Notes: generated by a model not told the origin, from the sequence alone. Shown: positions 41,791 through 51,551, counted from the first letter of the stretch. The stretch: DNA of 64,000 bases from Bradyrhizobium ottawaense (GCF_002278135.3 NZ_CP029425.2:5432001-5496000); one strand, 5' to 3'. Translations and numbers: made by a program.

Positions 41791-43491
41791 TCATTGCGCA
41801 AGGATCATTGCGAAGTAGCCGAACACGGTGAGCAAGATGCCCGAGACGGCATAGCCGACCGGGAATCCGATCCACGGCACGGAACTCTGGATCTCGACCG
41901 CGGCCTCACGGCACGGACCGGAGTGCGACCGCGCGCCGGCAACGCCGCCCATCAGCACGGCCGGGTTGATCTTGAAGACGTGGAAGCCGATCGCCCAGAC
42001 GATGAACGGCGGGATCGTGCAGGCAATGAAGCCGACGAGGAATATCTTCAAGGCGACTGCACCCGTGAGCTGCGACAGCAGCCCCGCGCCGGCATTGACG
42101 CCAACGATGGCGACGAAGACCACGAGGCCGAGATCCTCCAGCACGTTGCGCGCCGCGTTCGGCGTGTTGCCGAAGAAGCGCAGACGCGACACGACCGACG
42201 ACACGATCACACCCGACAGCAACAGACCGCCCGCGTTGCCGAGGCCGATCTTGGCACCGAACGCCGGGAATTCGATCTTGCCGATCAGGAAGCCGATGAT
42301 CATCCCGACCGCCAACGTCAGCAGATCGGTCGAGGTGTTGGACCGGGCGATCCGGCCCCACATCTCGCCGAGCTCGTTGACGGCAGACTTCAAGCCGACC
42401 ACGGAGACGATGTCCATCCGCTCCAGCTTGGTCTTGAGACCGGCCGGAATCTGCACACCGCCGCGCTCGACCTTGGTGACCTGCAGCTGGCCGGCGATCG
42501 CGGTGTCACGGAAGGACTCGAAGGTGCGCCCCACCATCTCCTTGTTGGTGATGAGGATGTCCGCCTGGTCCATGGGAATGCCGAGCGTCTTGGCATCCGA
42601 GACCTCCGGACCGATCAGGCCCATCTTCTCGGTGAGGTGCTCGGTCGAGCCGCCGAGGGCGACGATGTCGCCCTTCTGCAGCACGAGGTCGGCATCCGCG
42701 CCTTGCGGCTCGCCGTTCCGCCCGACATTGACGATCCGGTATTCCGGATTTATCGAGCGGAATTTCGCGATGCTCATACCGACCGTCGCCGGGTTTTCCA
42801 GCCGGTAGGCCCGCAAACCGAACTGGCGATAGCCGGTCAGGCCGCCGCCTTCCAGATCCTTGACGCCGAATTCACGCTCGTACTGCTTCGCGGCGGCCTT
42901 GGCATCGACGCCCCACCAGCGCGGCAGGTATTTGCAGATCAGGATGATGCCGACGGTGCCCCAGATGTAGGTGATGCCGTAGGACAGCGCGATCATGCCT
43001 GAGGCATCCTCAGGCTTCATTCCCTCGGGCAGCTTAACGACGCCCGACGTGATGGCCTGCTCGGCCGAGCCGATCGCCGCCGACATGGTCTGCGATCCCG
43101 CCAACATGCCGCCGGCTGCGCCTGGCGGGAGAGAGAACATCTTGGCGCCGATCACCACTAGCGCGAGCCCGATAACGCTCGATACCACCGCGAGGATGCA
43201 GAACTTCAGGCCGTCGCCCTTCAGGCTGTTGATGAAGGACGGCCCGACACGCAACCCGACGCCATACATGAAGAGATAGTAGAACAGACTCTTGGCGAAA
43301 TTGTTCAGCTCGAGCTTCACGCCGTAGGTCGACGCCCACACCGAGACGCCGGCGCCGACCACGATGGCGCCGGCAACCATGCCGAGGCCATACCCCTTGA
43401 TGCTGGCCCGACCGATATAGACGGCGAGGCCGACGACAAAGAACAGCAGCAGGTACGGATTCTGCTGCAGGAAGGTGAAAAACGCCTGCAT
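41791..43491 (-). CDS. AspT-like (AAE family) amino-acid/product antiporter
   Basis: A 566-residue membrane protein with the AspT/YidE architecture: membrane segments at about residues 10-190, two cytosolic TrkA-C domains (about 210-390: IAKFRSINPEYRIVNVGRNGE, TFESFRDTAIAGQLQVTKVER), then further membrane segments with GLGNAGGLLLSG and GGVAGARSHSGP. AspT of Tetragenococcus exchanges aspartate for alanine, the product of its decarboxylase partner. Here the gene directly follows a decarboxylase by 18 bp. GGAGGGG precedes the ATG at 43491. The exchanged pair is unknown. Confidence 0.86.
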   Translation of the reverse strand: MQAFFTFLQQNPYLLLFFVVGLAVYIGRASIKGYGLGMVAGAIVVGAGVSVWASTYGVKLELNNFAKSLFYYLFMYGVGLRVGPSFINSLKGDGLKFCILAVVSSVIGLALVVIGAKMFSLPPGAAGGMLAGSQTMSAAIGSAEQAITSGVVKLPEGMKPEDASGMIALSYGITYIWGTVGIILICKYLPRWWGVDAKAAAKQYEREFGVKDLEGGGLTGYRQFGLRAYRLENPATVGMSIAKFRSINPEYRIVNVGRNGEPQGADADLVLQKGDIVALGGSTEHLTEKMGLIGPEVSDAKTLGIPMDQADILITNKEMVGRTFESFRDTAIAGQLQVTKVERGGVQIPAGLKTKLERMDIVSVVGLKSAVNELGEMWGRIARSNTSTDLLTLAVGMIIGFLIGKIEFPAFGAKIGLGNAGGLLLSGVIVSSVVSRLRFFGNTPNAARNVLEDLGLVVFVAIVGVNAGAGLLSQLTGAVALKIFLVGFIACTIPPFIVWAIGFHVFKINPAVLMGGVAGARSHSGPCREAAVEIQSSVPWIGFPVGYAVSGILLTVFGYFAMILAQ

Positions 43492-43509
43492 GTTGGTCCC
43501 CTCCAAGAC

Positions 43510-46263
43510 TTATGACGCAGCCTTGAGCTTGGGCTGTGCACTGGGCTTTGGACGTCCGATCTTCGCCAGGGCTTCGGACCGCACGAGCTTCAGCCCTTCC
43601 TTGGCGTCGTAGCCGTGGATCTCCTTCACATCGAGCTTGCGCATGAAGTCGATGGTCTCCTGCGTGATGACCTGACCGGGCACCATGATCGGGAAGCCCG
43701 GCGGATACGGGATCACGAAATTGGCCGAGACGAGCTCTGGTCCCGACTTGAGCCGGCGATCGATCTCGGGATCATTGAGGCGGATGTGCTCGCAACCCGC
43801 CACGTCGTAGGCCGCGTAAAAGCCGCTGCGAATGTCGCCTTCATTGGTCTTGCTGCCGGCATCGCCGCGGAAGCTCGGGTGGAAATGCGAGAAGTTGGGC
43901 AGATCAGGCACGTCGGTCATCAGGCTCTTGACCCGTGCTTCGAAGGTCTTCCTCGCATTGGCACCGCCCTGCGCCAACCCGCGATCGACCTCGCCCGCGA
44001 TGTCGGCGAGGACGCGGATGAGATGCGCGACGTCGCTGCGGGTGTTGTTGATGTTGGACTGGACCAGGACCGAGTTGCGCGAGGTCTTGTTGACCTGGAT
44101 GTTGTACTCATTGGCGAGGATACCCTTGAACTGGGTGCCGTCATAACCGGCCATGCCGCACACCAACGTCATGCGGGTCGGATCGAGGCAGAACTCGTCC
44201 TCGTCCAGGCTCTTGAGGGTGTTGACCCAATTCACGCCCGCGGCGAGATAATCGGTAAAGCCGCTCTGGCGATACTGGGCAGGCACCATGGCGTCGGCGC
44301 CGAGGATGCGGAAATATTTCGAGATCAGCGGGTTGTTGTTGACCGCCTGGCGAATGGCAAGCGCGATCTCCATCGCATTGGCCACGAGGCCGTAACCTTC
44401 CAGTTCCATCTGCCGCCGCGATATATCGAGGCTGGCGATGAGTTGCTGGTTCGGGCTGGTGGAAGCGTGGGTGAACACGGCCTCCTTGAACTGCTGTTCG
44501 ACCGTGTGGAATTCGACGTCCTTGACCGAGAGCATGGAGCCCTGGCGGATCGCCGACATCGACTTGTGGGTCGAGTTGGTCTGGTAGACCCGCAGCCGGA
44601 TCTGCCTGGGATCGGGAATCAGCCGGGTCTTGAGCAGCATCTCGTCCGACGGGCTCTTGCCGAGTTCGGCCTGCTGCTTCTCATAGGTCGCGACCGACTT
44701 CGGGTCGTGCATCCACGCCTCGATCTCGTTCGCCGCCCCCATGGCGGTGCGGCGGCGCAGGAACGGCGAGAAGCGCGCGAAGCCGAACCAGGCCTCGTCC
44801 CAGAGGAAGATCAGGTCCGGCTTGATAGCGAGACATTCCTCCATCACCCGGCGGGTGTTGTAGATGTGGCCGTCGAAGGTGCAGTTGGTGAGGTCGATCA
44901 TCTTGACGCGGTCGAGCCGGCCGTCGGCCCTGGCGCCGAGCAGCGCCTGCTTGATCGTCTTCAGCGGCACCGCGCCGTACATCGAGTATTCCGTCATCGG
45001 GAAGGCTTCGACGTAAAGCGGCTGCGCACCGGCCAGAACCATTCCATAGTGGTGCGACTTGTGGCAGTTGCGATCGACGATCGCGATGTCGCCCGGCGCG
45101 AGCAGCGCCTGCACCGCCATCTTGTTCGATGTCGAGGTGCCGTTGGTGACGAAGAAGACGCGGTCAGCGCCGAGCGCCCTCGCCGCTTTCTCCTGCGCCT
45201 TCTTGATGTTGCCGGTCGGCTCCAGCATGCTGTCGAGGCCGCCCGTGGTGGCGCTGCTCTCGGCCAGGAACAGGTTCGGCCCGTAGAATTCGCCCATGTC
45301 GCGGATCCAGTCGGACTTGAAGATCGACTTTCCGCGGGCGATCGGCAACGCATGGAACGTGCCGATCGGACGCTGCGCATATTTCTTCAGATTGTCGAAG
45401 AACGGGGTGTCGTAGCGATCCTGAATGCCTTCGAGGATGGACAGATGCAGCTCGAGGAGCTCCTCGACGGAGTAGAAGATGCGGCGAACGACGTTGGCTT
45501 CAGGGTTTCCAGCCAACTCCTCGACGTCGCGGTTCGAGATCATGTAGAGGTCGAGCTCGGGTCGGACGCGCTTGATGATTTGGGCGAGCCGGAGCGCGGA
45601 GGCGTCGGACTCGTCGTTGAGGCCGGCCGAAGCCGTGATCGAGCGCAGCACGGGTGCATTGTGGCGCGAGCGCAGCCCGAAGCCTTCGTTGATGATGACG
45701 GCCGCGATATTGGGATTGAGCATGGTCGCGCAGAATGCGTCTTCCAGGCTGCCGACGACGACGGGCTCATAGATGAAGCCATCGATTGGACGCCGCAACT
45801 TGCGCCATTCGGCGGCGAGCGCCGGCCACTGACTTGACGACACGCCGGTCACGATCAGGGTTTCGAAATAGGGCCGGCGTGCCGTATGCGCACCGAACGT
45901 CGGTGGCACCAGCTCGGGCGCGTCGCCATTACCATCATCCTTCGCGCTCCAGTCGCCGGCATGCTGCCGGAAAGACCGCGTCGCAAGTGCCTGGGTAATC
46001 CGCGTCGCAAGGGCCAGCGACGTTGCCCCATCGCCTGCTGAGGCCGCTTCCCGCAGTGCCGCCATCAGGTGCAGGCCAGGATAGCCGTAAAACTCCTCCG
46101 TCACCGCAAGATCGGCCAGTGCCGTATCGTAGACCGCGCGATTGCCGACCCGAGCCCACGCCTTCGCGGCCTCCACGAGGTCGCGCCAGTCATCCGCCCG
46201 CGCGCCGGGCCCGGAGAAGAACTGATCGATGCGCTTTTGCGCCGGCTTGGTGTCCTTGGACAT
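43510..46263 (-). CDS. Large PLP-dependent Orn/Lys/Arg-type decarboxylase
   Basis: A 917-residue fold-type I decarboxylase of the bacterial Orn/Lys/Arg group. Residues 1-125 are an extra helical N-terminal part; 130-300 are the receiver-like wing domain; the catalytic core has TNGTSTSNK (phosphate binding, about 373), IFLWDEAWFGF (489-491 region) and the PLP lysine K567 in QTNSTHKSMS. Usual family members are 710-760 residues, so this belongs to a longer subgroup. Arginine, lysine or ornithine is the expected substrate class; specificity is not deducible. It is the first gene of the operon with the AspT-like antiporter and has a FixK-type box 106 bp upstream. Confidence 0.9.
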   Translation of the reverse strand: MSKDTKPAQKRIDQFFSGPGARADDWRDLVEAAKAWARVGNRAVYDTALADLAVTEEFYGYPGLHLMAALREAASAGDGATSLALATRITQALATRSFRQHAGDWSAKDDGNGDAPELVPPTFGAHTARRPYFETLIVTGVSSSQWPALAAEWRKLRRPIDGFIYEPVVVGSLEDAFCATMLNPNIAAVIINEGFGLRSRHNAPVLRSITASAGLNDESDASALRLAQIIKRVRPELDLYMISNRDVEELAGNPEANVVRRIFYSVEELLELHLSILEGIQDRYDTPFFDNLKKYAQRPIGTFHALPIARGKSIFKSDWIRDMGEFYGPNLFLAESSATTGGLDSMLEPTGNIKKAQEKAARALGADRVFFVTNGTSTSNKMAVQALLAPGDIAIVDRNCHKSHHYGMVLAGAQPLYVEAFPMTEYSMYGAVPLKTIKQALLGARADGRLDRVKMIDLTNCTFDGHIYNTRRVMEECLAIKPDLIFLWDEAWFGFARFSPFLRRRTAMGAANEIEAWMHDPKSVATYEKQQAELGKSPSDEMLLKTRLIPDPRQIRLRVYQTNSTHKSMSAIRQGSMLSVKDVEFHTVEQQFKEAVFTHASTSPNQQLIASLDISRRQMELEGYGLVANAMEIALAIRQAVNNNPLISKYFRILGADAMVPAQYRQSGFTDYLAAGVNWVNTLKSLDEDEFCLDPTRMTLVCGMAGYDGTQFKGILANEYNIQVNKTSRNSVLVQSNINNTRSDVAHLIRVLADIAGEVDRGLAQGGANARKTFEARVKSLMTDVPDLPNFSHFHPSFRGDAGSKTNEGDIRSGFYAAYDVAGCEHIRLNDPEIDRRLKSGPELVSANFVIPYPPGFPIMVPGQVITQETIDFMRKLDVKEIHGYDAKEGLKLVRSEALAKIGRPKPSAQPKLKAAS

Positions 46264-46368
46264 GTGTCTCTCCCGATCCTCGGCGGTGCCTTGATGGTCA
46301 CTCGATGGTCATTTGATGCCAATTGGGCGAAGATGAGCGTGATCGTGAGTTCGGCGCCGGTGGCTCCA

Positions 46369-46382
46369 TTGATCCAAGTCAA
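46369..46382. promoter_or_regulatory. FixK/FNR-type box upstream of the decarboxylase operon
   Basis: TTGAT-CCAA-GTCAA matches the FixK consensus with one deviation from the perfect palindrome (G for A). It is 106 bp from the decarboxylase ATG, farther than in the other promoters, implying a longer leader. Confidence 0.62.
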
Positions 46383-46445
46383 CGGTCGGGCGCATTCTGG
46401 CGAGACCGTCGGCCGCAGCGGTCATTCGCATTGCAACACGCCCGC

Positions 46446-48149
46446 TCAGGCCGTCCGCTGCGCCGTCACGGCCTGCTCGTCGCCGAGGACGCTGTCGAGC
46501 GATCGCAGCCACTGGCTGCTATCCGTCCTCTCCGCCAGCCCTTCCGCCCGCAAGAGGTCGCGGAGCTGCGCGTGTGCGCCGACGATGGAGAAAATGACCT
46601 TTCGCGCGGCGAGCTCGTCGTAGAGGTCGTGCAGCATGCCCGCGCCGGCGAGATCGATATAGGGCGAAGCCGAGAGGTCGCAGACCACCAGCCGGATCCC
46701 GGGCGCGCGCCGAAGCGCGATCAGGACGGTATCGAGGATCGTCTCGGCGTTGATGTAGAGCAGCGAGGCTTCGGGCCGGAACGCGATGACGCCGATCAGC
46801 GGCTCGACGTCTGCGTGCCTTGAACTGTCCGAATAACGGCCGCTGCCGGGCAAGCGGCCGAGGAACGCGACGTTTGGCCGCGAGGCCCGGGCCAGCAGCA
46901 AAAAGATCGAAGCGATCGACGCCAGCAGCACGCCTTGCAGGATTCCGAGCAATAGCACGGAGACCAGCGCAATCGTTGCGGCGTAGAAATCGATCCGGCT
47001 GACCTGCCACATCCGCACCAGCGCGCGGACGTCGACGAGCTTGTAGACGGCGGCAAAGACGATGGCTGCAAGCACGGCCTTGGGCAGGTTGGTCAAGAGT
47101 CCCGTGAAGAACAGAAGGCACAGCCCGAGCGTCACCGAGCAGATCACCAAAGCGAGCGGCGTCCGTGCGCCGGCGCTGTCATTGACGGCCGATTGCGACA
47201 GCCCGCCGGCAACCGGATAGCCATGGCCGAAGGCAACGACGAGGTTCGCTGCCCCCAGCCCCAGGAACTCCTGCCGGACATCGAGGGGATAGCCGTGCTT
47301 GGCGGCGAAGCTGCGGGCGGCCGAAACGCCCTCGATATAGGCCAGCAGGATACACCCTGCGGCGAGCGGGAAGAGGTCGTCGAAGTCCAGCAGGCCGATC
47401 GTCGGAATGCCGAGGGCCGGCAGACCTTCCGGTATCTTCCCGGTGACGGGCACGCCGTACGCCGGCAGGCCGAGCAGCGTCGCCGTCCCGATCGCGAGCG
47501 CGACGATGGTGATGCCGACCGGTTTGCCCGGCAGCAGCCGTTCGCCGAACAGGAGGAGCAGCAGCGCGACCGCGCCGACGGCGAGCACGAGCAGGTTGAC
47601 GGCTCCGAGCTGGCCGGCGAGCTTGATGGCGCGGTCGAAGAAATTGTGGCCGCCGCCGGCAACGCCGAGCAGGCTCGGCAGCTGGCTCATGATGATGGTG
47701 AGCCCGGCGCCGGCCTTGAAGCCGACCAGGATGCTGTCGCTGACGAGGCGGACCAGCACGCTCAGCTTGAACAACCACGCGATGAAGCACAGCACCGCCA
47801 CTGCAAAGGCCGCAAGGCTTGCGATCTGCGCATAGCGGATCGCATCGCCTCCGGCCAGCGCGCCGACGGTGCCCGCGATCATCAGGGAGATCGCCGAGGT
47901 CGGCCCGATCGCAAGCTGCCGGGACGAGCCGAGCAACGCATAGCCGATGCCGCCGAGCATATAGCCGTAAACGCCGATCTGAGGCGGCAGGCCGGCCAGC
48001 GCGGCATAGGCGAGCGAAACCGGGATGGCGTAAGCAGCCAGCGTGACGCCGGCGACGGCGTCGGAGGAAAACCACTCTCGCCGGTAGGCGCCAAGCCAGC
48101 CGGCCGGCGGGAACGACCGTATCCATCCAGGTTCGGACGGCGCGCTCAT
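46446..48149 (-). CDS. SulP-family anion transporter with STAS domain
   Basis: A 567-residue transporter. About 12-14 membrane segments follow the SulP entry motif (AVAGVTLAAYAIPVSLAYAALAGLPPQIGVYG), with the GGLSQSAVNDSAGARTP segment, and a C-terminal STAS domain (about 445-550: FRPEASLLYINAETILDTVL, VVCDLSASPYIDLAGAGML). SulP proteins move sulfate, bicarbonate or dicarboxylates. Its ATG overlaps the DUF1275 stop as ATGA, so the two are translated together. Substrate unknown. Confidence 0.88.
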   Translation of the reverse strand: MSAPSEPGWIRSFPPAGWLGAYRREWFSSDAVAGVTLAAYAIPVSLAYAALAGLPPQIGVYGYMLGGIGYALLGSSRQLAIGPTSAISLMIAGTVGALAGGDAIRYAQIASLAAFAVAVLCFIAWLFKLSVLVRLVSDSILVGFKAGAGLTIIMSQLPSLLGVAGGGHNFFDRAIKLAGQLGAVNLLVLAVGAVALLLLLFGERLLPGKPVGITIVALAIGTATLLGLPAYGVPVTGKIPEGLPALGIPTIGLLDFDDLFPLAAGCILLAYIEGVSAARSFAAKHGYPLDVRQEFLGLGAANLVVAFGHGYPVAGGLSQSAVNDSAGARTPLALVICSVTLGLCLLFFTGLLTNLPKAVLAAIVFAAVYKLVDVRALVRMWQVSRIDFYAATIALVSVLLLGILQGVLLASIASIFLLLARASRPNVAFLGRLPGSGRYSDSSRHADVEPLIGVIAFRPEASLLYINAETILDTVLIALRRAPGIRLVVCDLSASPYIDLAGAGMLHDLYDELAARKVIFSIVGAHAQLRDLLRAEGLAERTDSSQWLRSLDSVLGDEQAVTAQRTA

Positions 48150-48826
48150 TGGACGGCCCTCTGATGCGAGGCTTCGCAGCGCAGCAAGACGACCAACAGC
48201 GCGACCACGGGAATGCCGAGCGCGAGATCCGGAATAGCCTTGGTGGCGAAGGCGCCCACCGCGGCGCCCAAGCCGAACACCGCACACAAGGCGAAGAAGA
48301 TGCCCGAGCGGCGCAGCGTGCCGAGCGGCGCGCCTCCGGCGGCGGCCTCGAAGACCGTCTCGATCGCCTGGCGCATGTTGCCCGTGACCATCACCGTGCT
48401 GCAAACAACGCCTTCGACCCTGGTGAAGATCGCGGTCTGCATCGCGGCGACGAACGAGATGCCGAGCGTTCCAGCCAGATCCGGCAGCCTGTTGTGCAGG
48501 ATGCTGATCGCGATCAGCAGCAATATCTCGAGCAGGGTGCTGATTGCGCTGGCCCGCCCGCCCGCTACGCGGCGCAGCCATGCGGCAATCACGATACCGG
48601 CCGCAAAGGCGAGAAGCGGCGGCACGAAGTGAAGCGCCTTCGTCCAGTCGCCGGCCGTCGCATAAACCCAGAGGAAGATCAGGTTGGCCGTCTGGGCATT
48701 CGCCATCACGCCGTGGATGATCCAGGTATAGGCGTCGATATAGCCGCCCGCGAACGCGAGCAGCAGAACGATCTCCACCGTTTCGTCGCGGCGGATCGCG
48801 CCGGCTGCGAGGTCGAGAGCGCTCAT
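48146..48826 (-). CDS. DUF1275 (YoaK-like) membrane protein
   Basis: A 226-residue protein with six membrane segments and the DUF1275 pattern: LLLAFAGGYIDAYTWIIHGVMANAQTANLIFL, AMQTAIFTRVEGVVCSTVMVTGNMRQAIE. Function of this family is unknown. The ATG at 48826 lacks a clear ribosome site. It heads the DUF1275-SulP pair; a perfect FixK box lies 67 bp upstream, shared with the divergent AspT-like gene. Confidence 0.85.
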   Translation of the reverse strand: MSALDLAAGAIRRDETVEIVLLLAFAGGYIDAYTWIIHGVMANAQTANLIFLWVYATAGDWTKALHFVPPLLAFAAGIVIAAWLRRVAGGRASAISTLLEILLLIAISILHNRLPDLAGTLGISFVAAMQTAIFTRVEGVVCSTVMVTGNMRQAIETVFEAAAGGAPLGTLRRSGIFFALCAVFGLGAAVGAFATKAIPDLALGIPVVALLVVLLRCEASHQRAVQ

Positions 48827-48892
48827 GTTGACGATGCCGACTGTCGCGAATTCCGCATCGTCCGATAGGCGGGGCCTTGCCGCTCGCAGGGC

Positions 48893-48906
48893 TTGATCTG
48901 GATCAA
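48893..48906. promoter_or_regulatory. FixK/FNR box between DUF1275 and the second AspT-like gene
   Basis: TTGAT-CTGG-ATCAA, a perfect palindrome, sits 67 bp from the DUF1275 start (minus) and 56 bp from the AspT-like start (plus). Both distances fit activation near -40. Confidence 0.83.
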
Positions 48907-48962
48907 GCAATGCCCGCGATTTCCCGACTGAGATCACGGCAAAGCGCATGGGGAGATGCGAC

Positions 48963-50651
48963 ATGGATACCGTCAGGTGGATCATCTCCACCGCTCCCGA
49001 AATCTTTCTGCTGCTGGCCGTCGCCATCGGCACGATCCTGGGCCGAGTCCGGATCCGCGGCTTCGCCGTCGGGACCACGGCCTGCATCCTGATCGTTTCC
49101 GTGCTGCTCGGACAGCTCGGCAGTTTTGCGTTTCCGCCGCTGCTCCGCGTGATCCTGTTCAGCCTGTTCGTGTTCACGATCGGCTACCGGTCCGGGCCCG
49201 AGTTCTTCGCCTCCTTGAGCGTCCGCACGCTCGCGCAGGTCGCCATGGCGCTGGTGCTGGGCGGCACCGGTCTGGTCGTCGTCCTGTTGTTTGCCCACGG
49301 CTTCCGGCTCGATCCCGGCACCGCTTCGGGGATTGCGGCCGGAGCCTTGACGCAATCGTCGGTCATCGGCACCGCCTCGGGCGCACTGGCCCAGCTCGGC
49401 CTGTCCAGGGATGTGCTGAGCCAGCAGGAGGCGAACATCGCAGCGGGCTACGCCGTGACCTATGTGCTCGGCTATATCCTGACGCTGCTGTTCGTCCCCT
49501 TCGTCGCGCCGAAATTGATGCGGATCGACCTGAAGGCCGAGGCAAAGAAGCTCGAGGCGGAGCTTGCCGGCGGCGAACCGCCCAAAACCGAAAACCTCTC
49601 TTATCGCAAGTTCCAGGCCCGCGCCTATCGCGTGACCGCGGGCGCCGGGCGCACGGTCAAGTCGATCGAGGAGGAAATCGGAAGCCGCACGGTGGTCGAG
49701 CGCATCGTCCGCCAAGGCTCGGACATCGAGCCACATTTGGAGACCGAGCTCGAGGCCGGCGACGACATCGTCATCGCCGGCCGCACTGCGGTCATCGTCG
49801 CCGCCAAGCCGATCATCGGCACCGAGATCGACGCCGACGAAATCTTGAAGGCCGTCCCGGGCAACGTGCTGGAGGTGCTCGTGGACAATCGCCATCTCCA
49901 CGGCCGCTCGATCCAGGAGATCGCAACGCGTGTCGGCACCGACGCCCGGGGCGTCTTTCTACGCGCACTCACCCGCATGGGCCGCGAGGTTCCCTTGAGC
50001 GCGGACACACGGATCTATGTCGGCGATGTCATGACGCTGGTCGGCAGCACGCGCAATATCGAACGTGCGGCAAAGGCCATCGGCCAGATCCTGCGGTCGG
50101 GTGATCGCGCCGACATCGCCTTTCTTGCCGCCGGCATTGCGGCCGGCCTGCTCGCGGGGCTCGTCAGCTTCAGGATCGGCGGCGTCGCGCTCACGCTCGG
50201 CGGTGGCGGCGGCGCGCTGATCGCGGGCCTCGTCTGCGGCTGGCTACGGTCGCGCAAGCCGACCATGGGCGCATTGCCGCCGGCGGCGCAACAGACCCTG
50301 AGCGATCTCGGACTCGGCGGCTTCATCGCGGCGATCGGGCTCGGCAACGGCGCCGCGGCCTGGGCCGCGATCCAGGCCCACGGGCTGTTTCTGGTCGGCA
50401 TGGGTCTCGTCATCACGCTCGTGCCGCTGATCGTCGCGACGCTGTTTGCCTTCTATGTGCTGCGCATGAACCCGGTCGTGACCTGCGGCGCACTGGCCGG
50501 CGCCATGACCGTGGATGCCGCGGTGACCGGCGCGTGCGAGGTGGCCGAGAGCCAGACGCCGGTCCTTGGCGTCGCCGTGCCATATGCGGTCGGAAACGTG
50601 GTGCTCACGGTGCTCGGGCCGATCATCGTCGCGGCAACCTACAGCGGATGA
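48963..50651 (+). CDS. Second AspT-like (AAE family) transporter
   Basis: A 562-residue paralogue of the antiporter at 41.8 kb, with membrane segments at both ends and two TrkA-C domains between (about 215-375: TVKSIEEEIGSRTVVERIVR, RSIQEIATRVGTDARGVFLRALTR). The C-terminal half has VDAAVTGACEVAESQTP in place of the SHSGP segment of the first protein, so the substrate probably differs. GGGGAGA lies before the ATG at 48963; an ATG at 48948 overlaps that site. It heads a transcript with a hydrolase and an IalB protein. Confidence 0.85.
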   Translation: MDTVRWIISTAPEIFLLLAVAIGTILGRVRIRGFAVGTTACILIVSVLLGQLGSFAFPPLLRVILFSLFVFTIGYRSGPEFFASLSVRTLAQVAMALVLGGTGLVVVLLFAHGFRLDPGTASGIAAGALTQSSVIGTASGALAQLGLSRDVLSQQEANIAAGYAVTYVLGYILTLLFVPFVAPKLMRIDLKAEAKKLEAELAGGEPPKTENLSYRKFQARAYRVTAGAGRTVKSIEEEIGSRTVVERIVRQGSDIEPHLETELEAGDDIVIAGRTAVIVAAKPIIGTEIDADEILKAVPGNVLEVLVDNRHLHGRSIQEIATRVGTDARGVFLRALTRMGREVPLSADTRIYVGDVMTLVGSTRNIERAAKAIGQILRSGDRADIAFLAAGIAAGLLAGLVSFRIGGVALTLGGGGGALIAGLVCGWLRSRKPTMGALPPAAQQTLSDLGLGGFIAAIGLGNGAAAWAAIQAHGLFLVGMGLVITLVPLIVATLFAFYVLRMNPVVTCGALAGAMTVDAAVTGACEVAESQTPVLGVAVPYAVGNVVLTVLGPIIVAATYSG

Positions 50652-50660
50652 CGGAGACCC

Positions 50661-51551
50661 ATGATGCGGCGACCGGCCAGATCGGTGCTGGGATGCTTCG
50701 CGGCCATCTTGTTCGCGTGGGCCGCCTTCGCCGCGGCCGCGCGCGCGGAGGATGACCTCCGCATCCAGGAAGAGATCTGGGCGCTGCCACTAGCGCTTCC
50801 GATGTTCGCCTATCTGGTGCGTCCCGTCGGCGACGGCCCCTTCCCGCTCGTGATCATGAACCACGGCGTCTCGCTCAACCCGACCGACCGCAGCTTCTTT
50901 CCGCTGGTCGAATTCCGCGACGCCGCCCAATGGTTCGCAAGGCGCGGCTACCTCGTGGTGGCGCCGGTCGGCTCCGGCTATGGCGCAGCCGCCATCGACA
51001 TTCCCGAGCGCGCGGTCTACGGACCGTTCTTCTCCAAGATCGGCAAGTGCAGCAATCCCAATTTCCACGACGCCGGGCTCGCGGTCGCCAAGGTCGACCT
51101 CGATATCATCGACTATCTGGCCGCCGAGAAGCGCATCATCCCCAAGGACGTGATCGTGATCGGGCAGTCCGCCGGTGGCTGGGCCTCGATCGCCTTGTCG
51201 AGCATGAACCCGCCGCAGGTGAAGGCCATCATCACCTTCGCTGCGGGCCGTGGTGGACGCGTCGGCGGCAAGCCGAACAACAACTGCGCCCCCGACAGAC
51301 TGGTTGAGGCCACCGCGGATTTCGGCCGCACATCGCGTGTGCCGATGCTGTGGATCTATATCGAGAACGACACCTTCTTCGGGCCGGACCTGTCGAAGCG
51401 CATGCATACGGCCTTCACCGTCGCCGGCGGCCGGGCCGAGTATCACCTGATGCCGCCGTTCGGCAATGAGGGCCATTTCTTCATCGGCTCGAGGGATGCC
51501 ATCCCGCTCTGGTCGCCACTGGTAACGACGTTCCTCGACGCGCTGAAATAG
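50661..51551 (+). CDS. Secreted alpha/beta hydrolase (dienelactone-hydrolase-like)
   Basis: A 296-residue exported hydrolase. The signal peptide is MMRRPARSVLGCFAAILFAWAAFAAAARA. The nucleophile motif GQSAGG and a late GNEGHFF with the likely catalytic His are present; LVIMNHGVS forms the oxyanion side. It follows the AspT-like gene by 9 bp and is probably translated from the same message. It resembles the sox-operon hydrolase only in fold. Substrate unknown. Confidence 0.8.
   Translation: MMRRPARSVLGCFAAILFAWAAFAAAARAEDDLRIQEEIWALPLALPMFAYLVRPVGDGPFPLVIMNHGVSLNPTDRSFFPLVEFRDAAQWFARRGYLVVAPVGSGYGAAAIDIPERAVYGPFFSKIGKCSNPNFHDAGLAVAKVDLDIIDYLAAEKRIIPKDVIVIGQSAGGWASIALSSMNPPQVKAIITFAAGRGGRVGGKPNNNCAPDRLVEATADFGRTSRVPMLWIYIENDTFFGPDLSKRMHTAFTVAGGRAEYHLMPPFGNEGHFFIGSRDAIPLWSPLVTTFLDALK

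Noticed and set aside
41776..41800. TTGAT-N7-CAA near the EipA-like gene start
   Set aside because: Spacing is one base too long for a FixK box, and part of it lies in the antiporter's stop region.
43615..45837. Very long plus-strand open frame (740 codons) across the decarboxylase gene
   Set aside because: It is antisense to a clear decarboxylase, has Arg/Val/Asp-rich composition typical of a GC-rich shadow frame and shows no domain.
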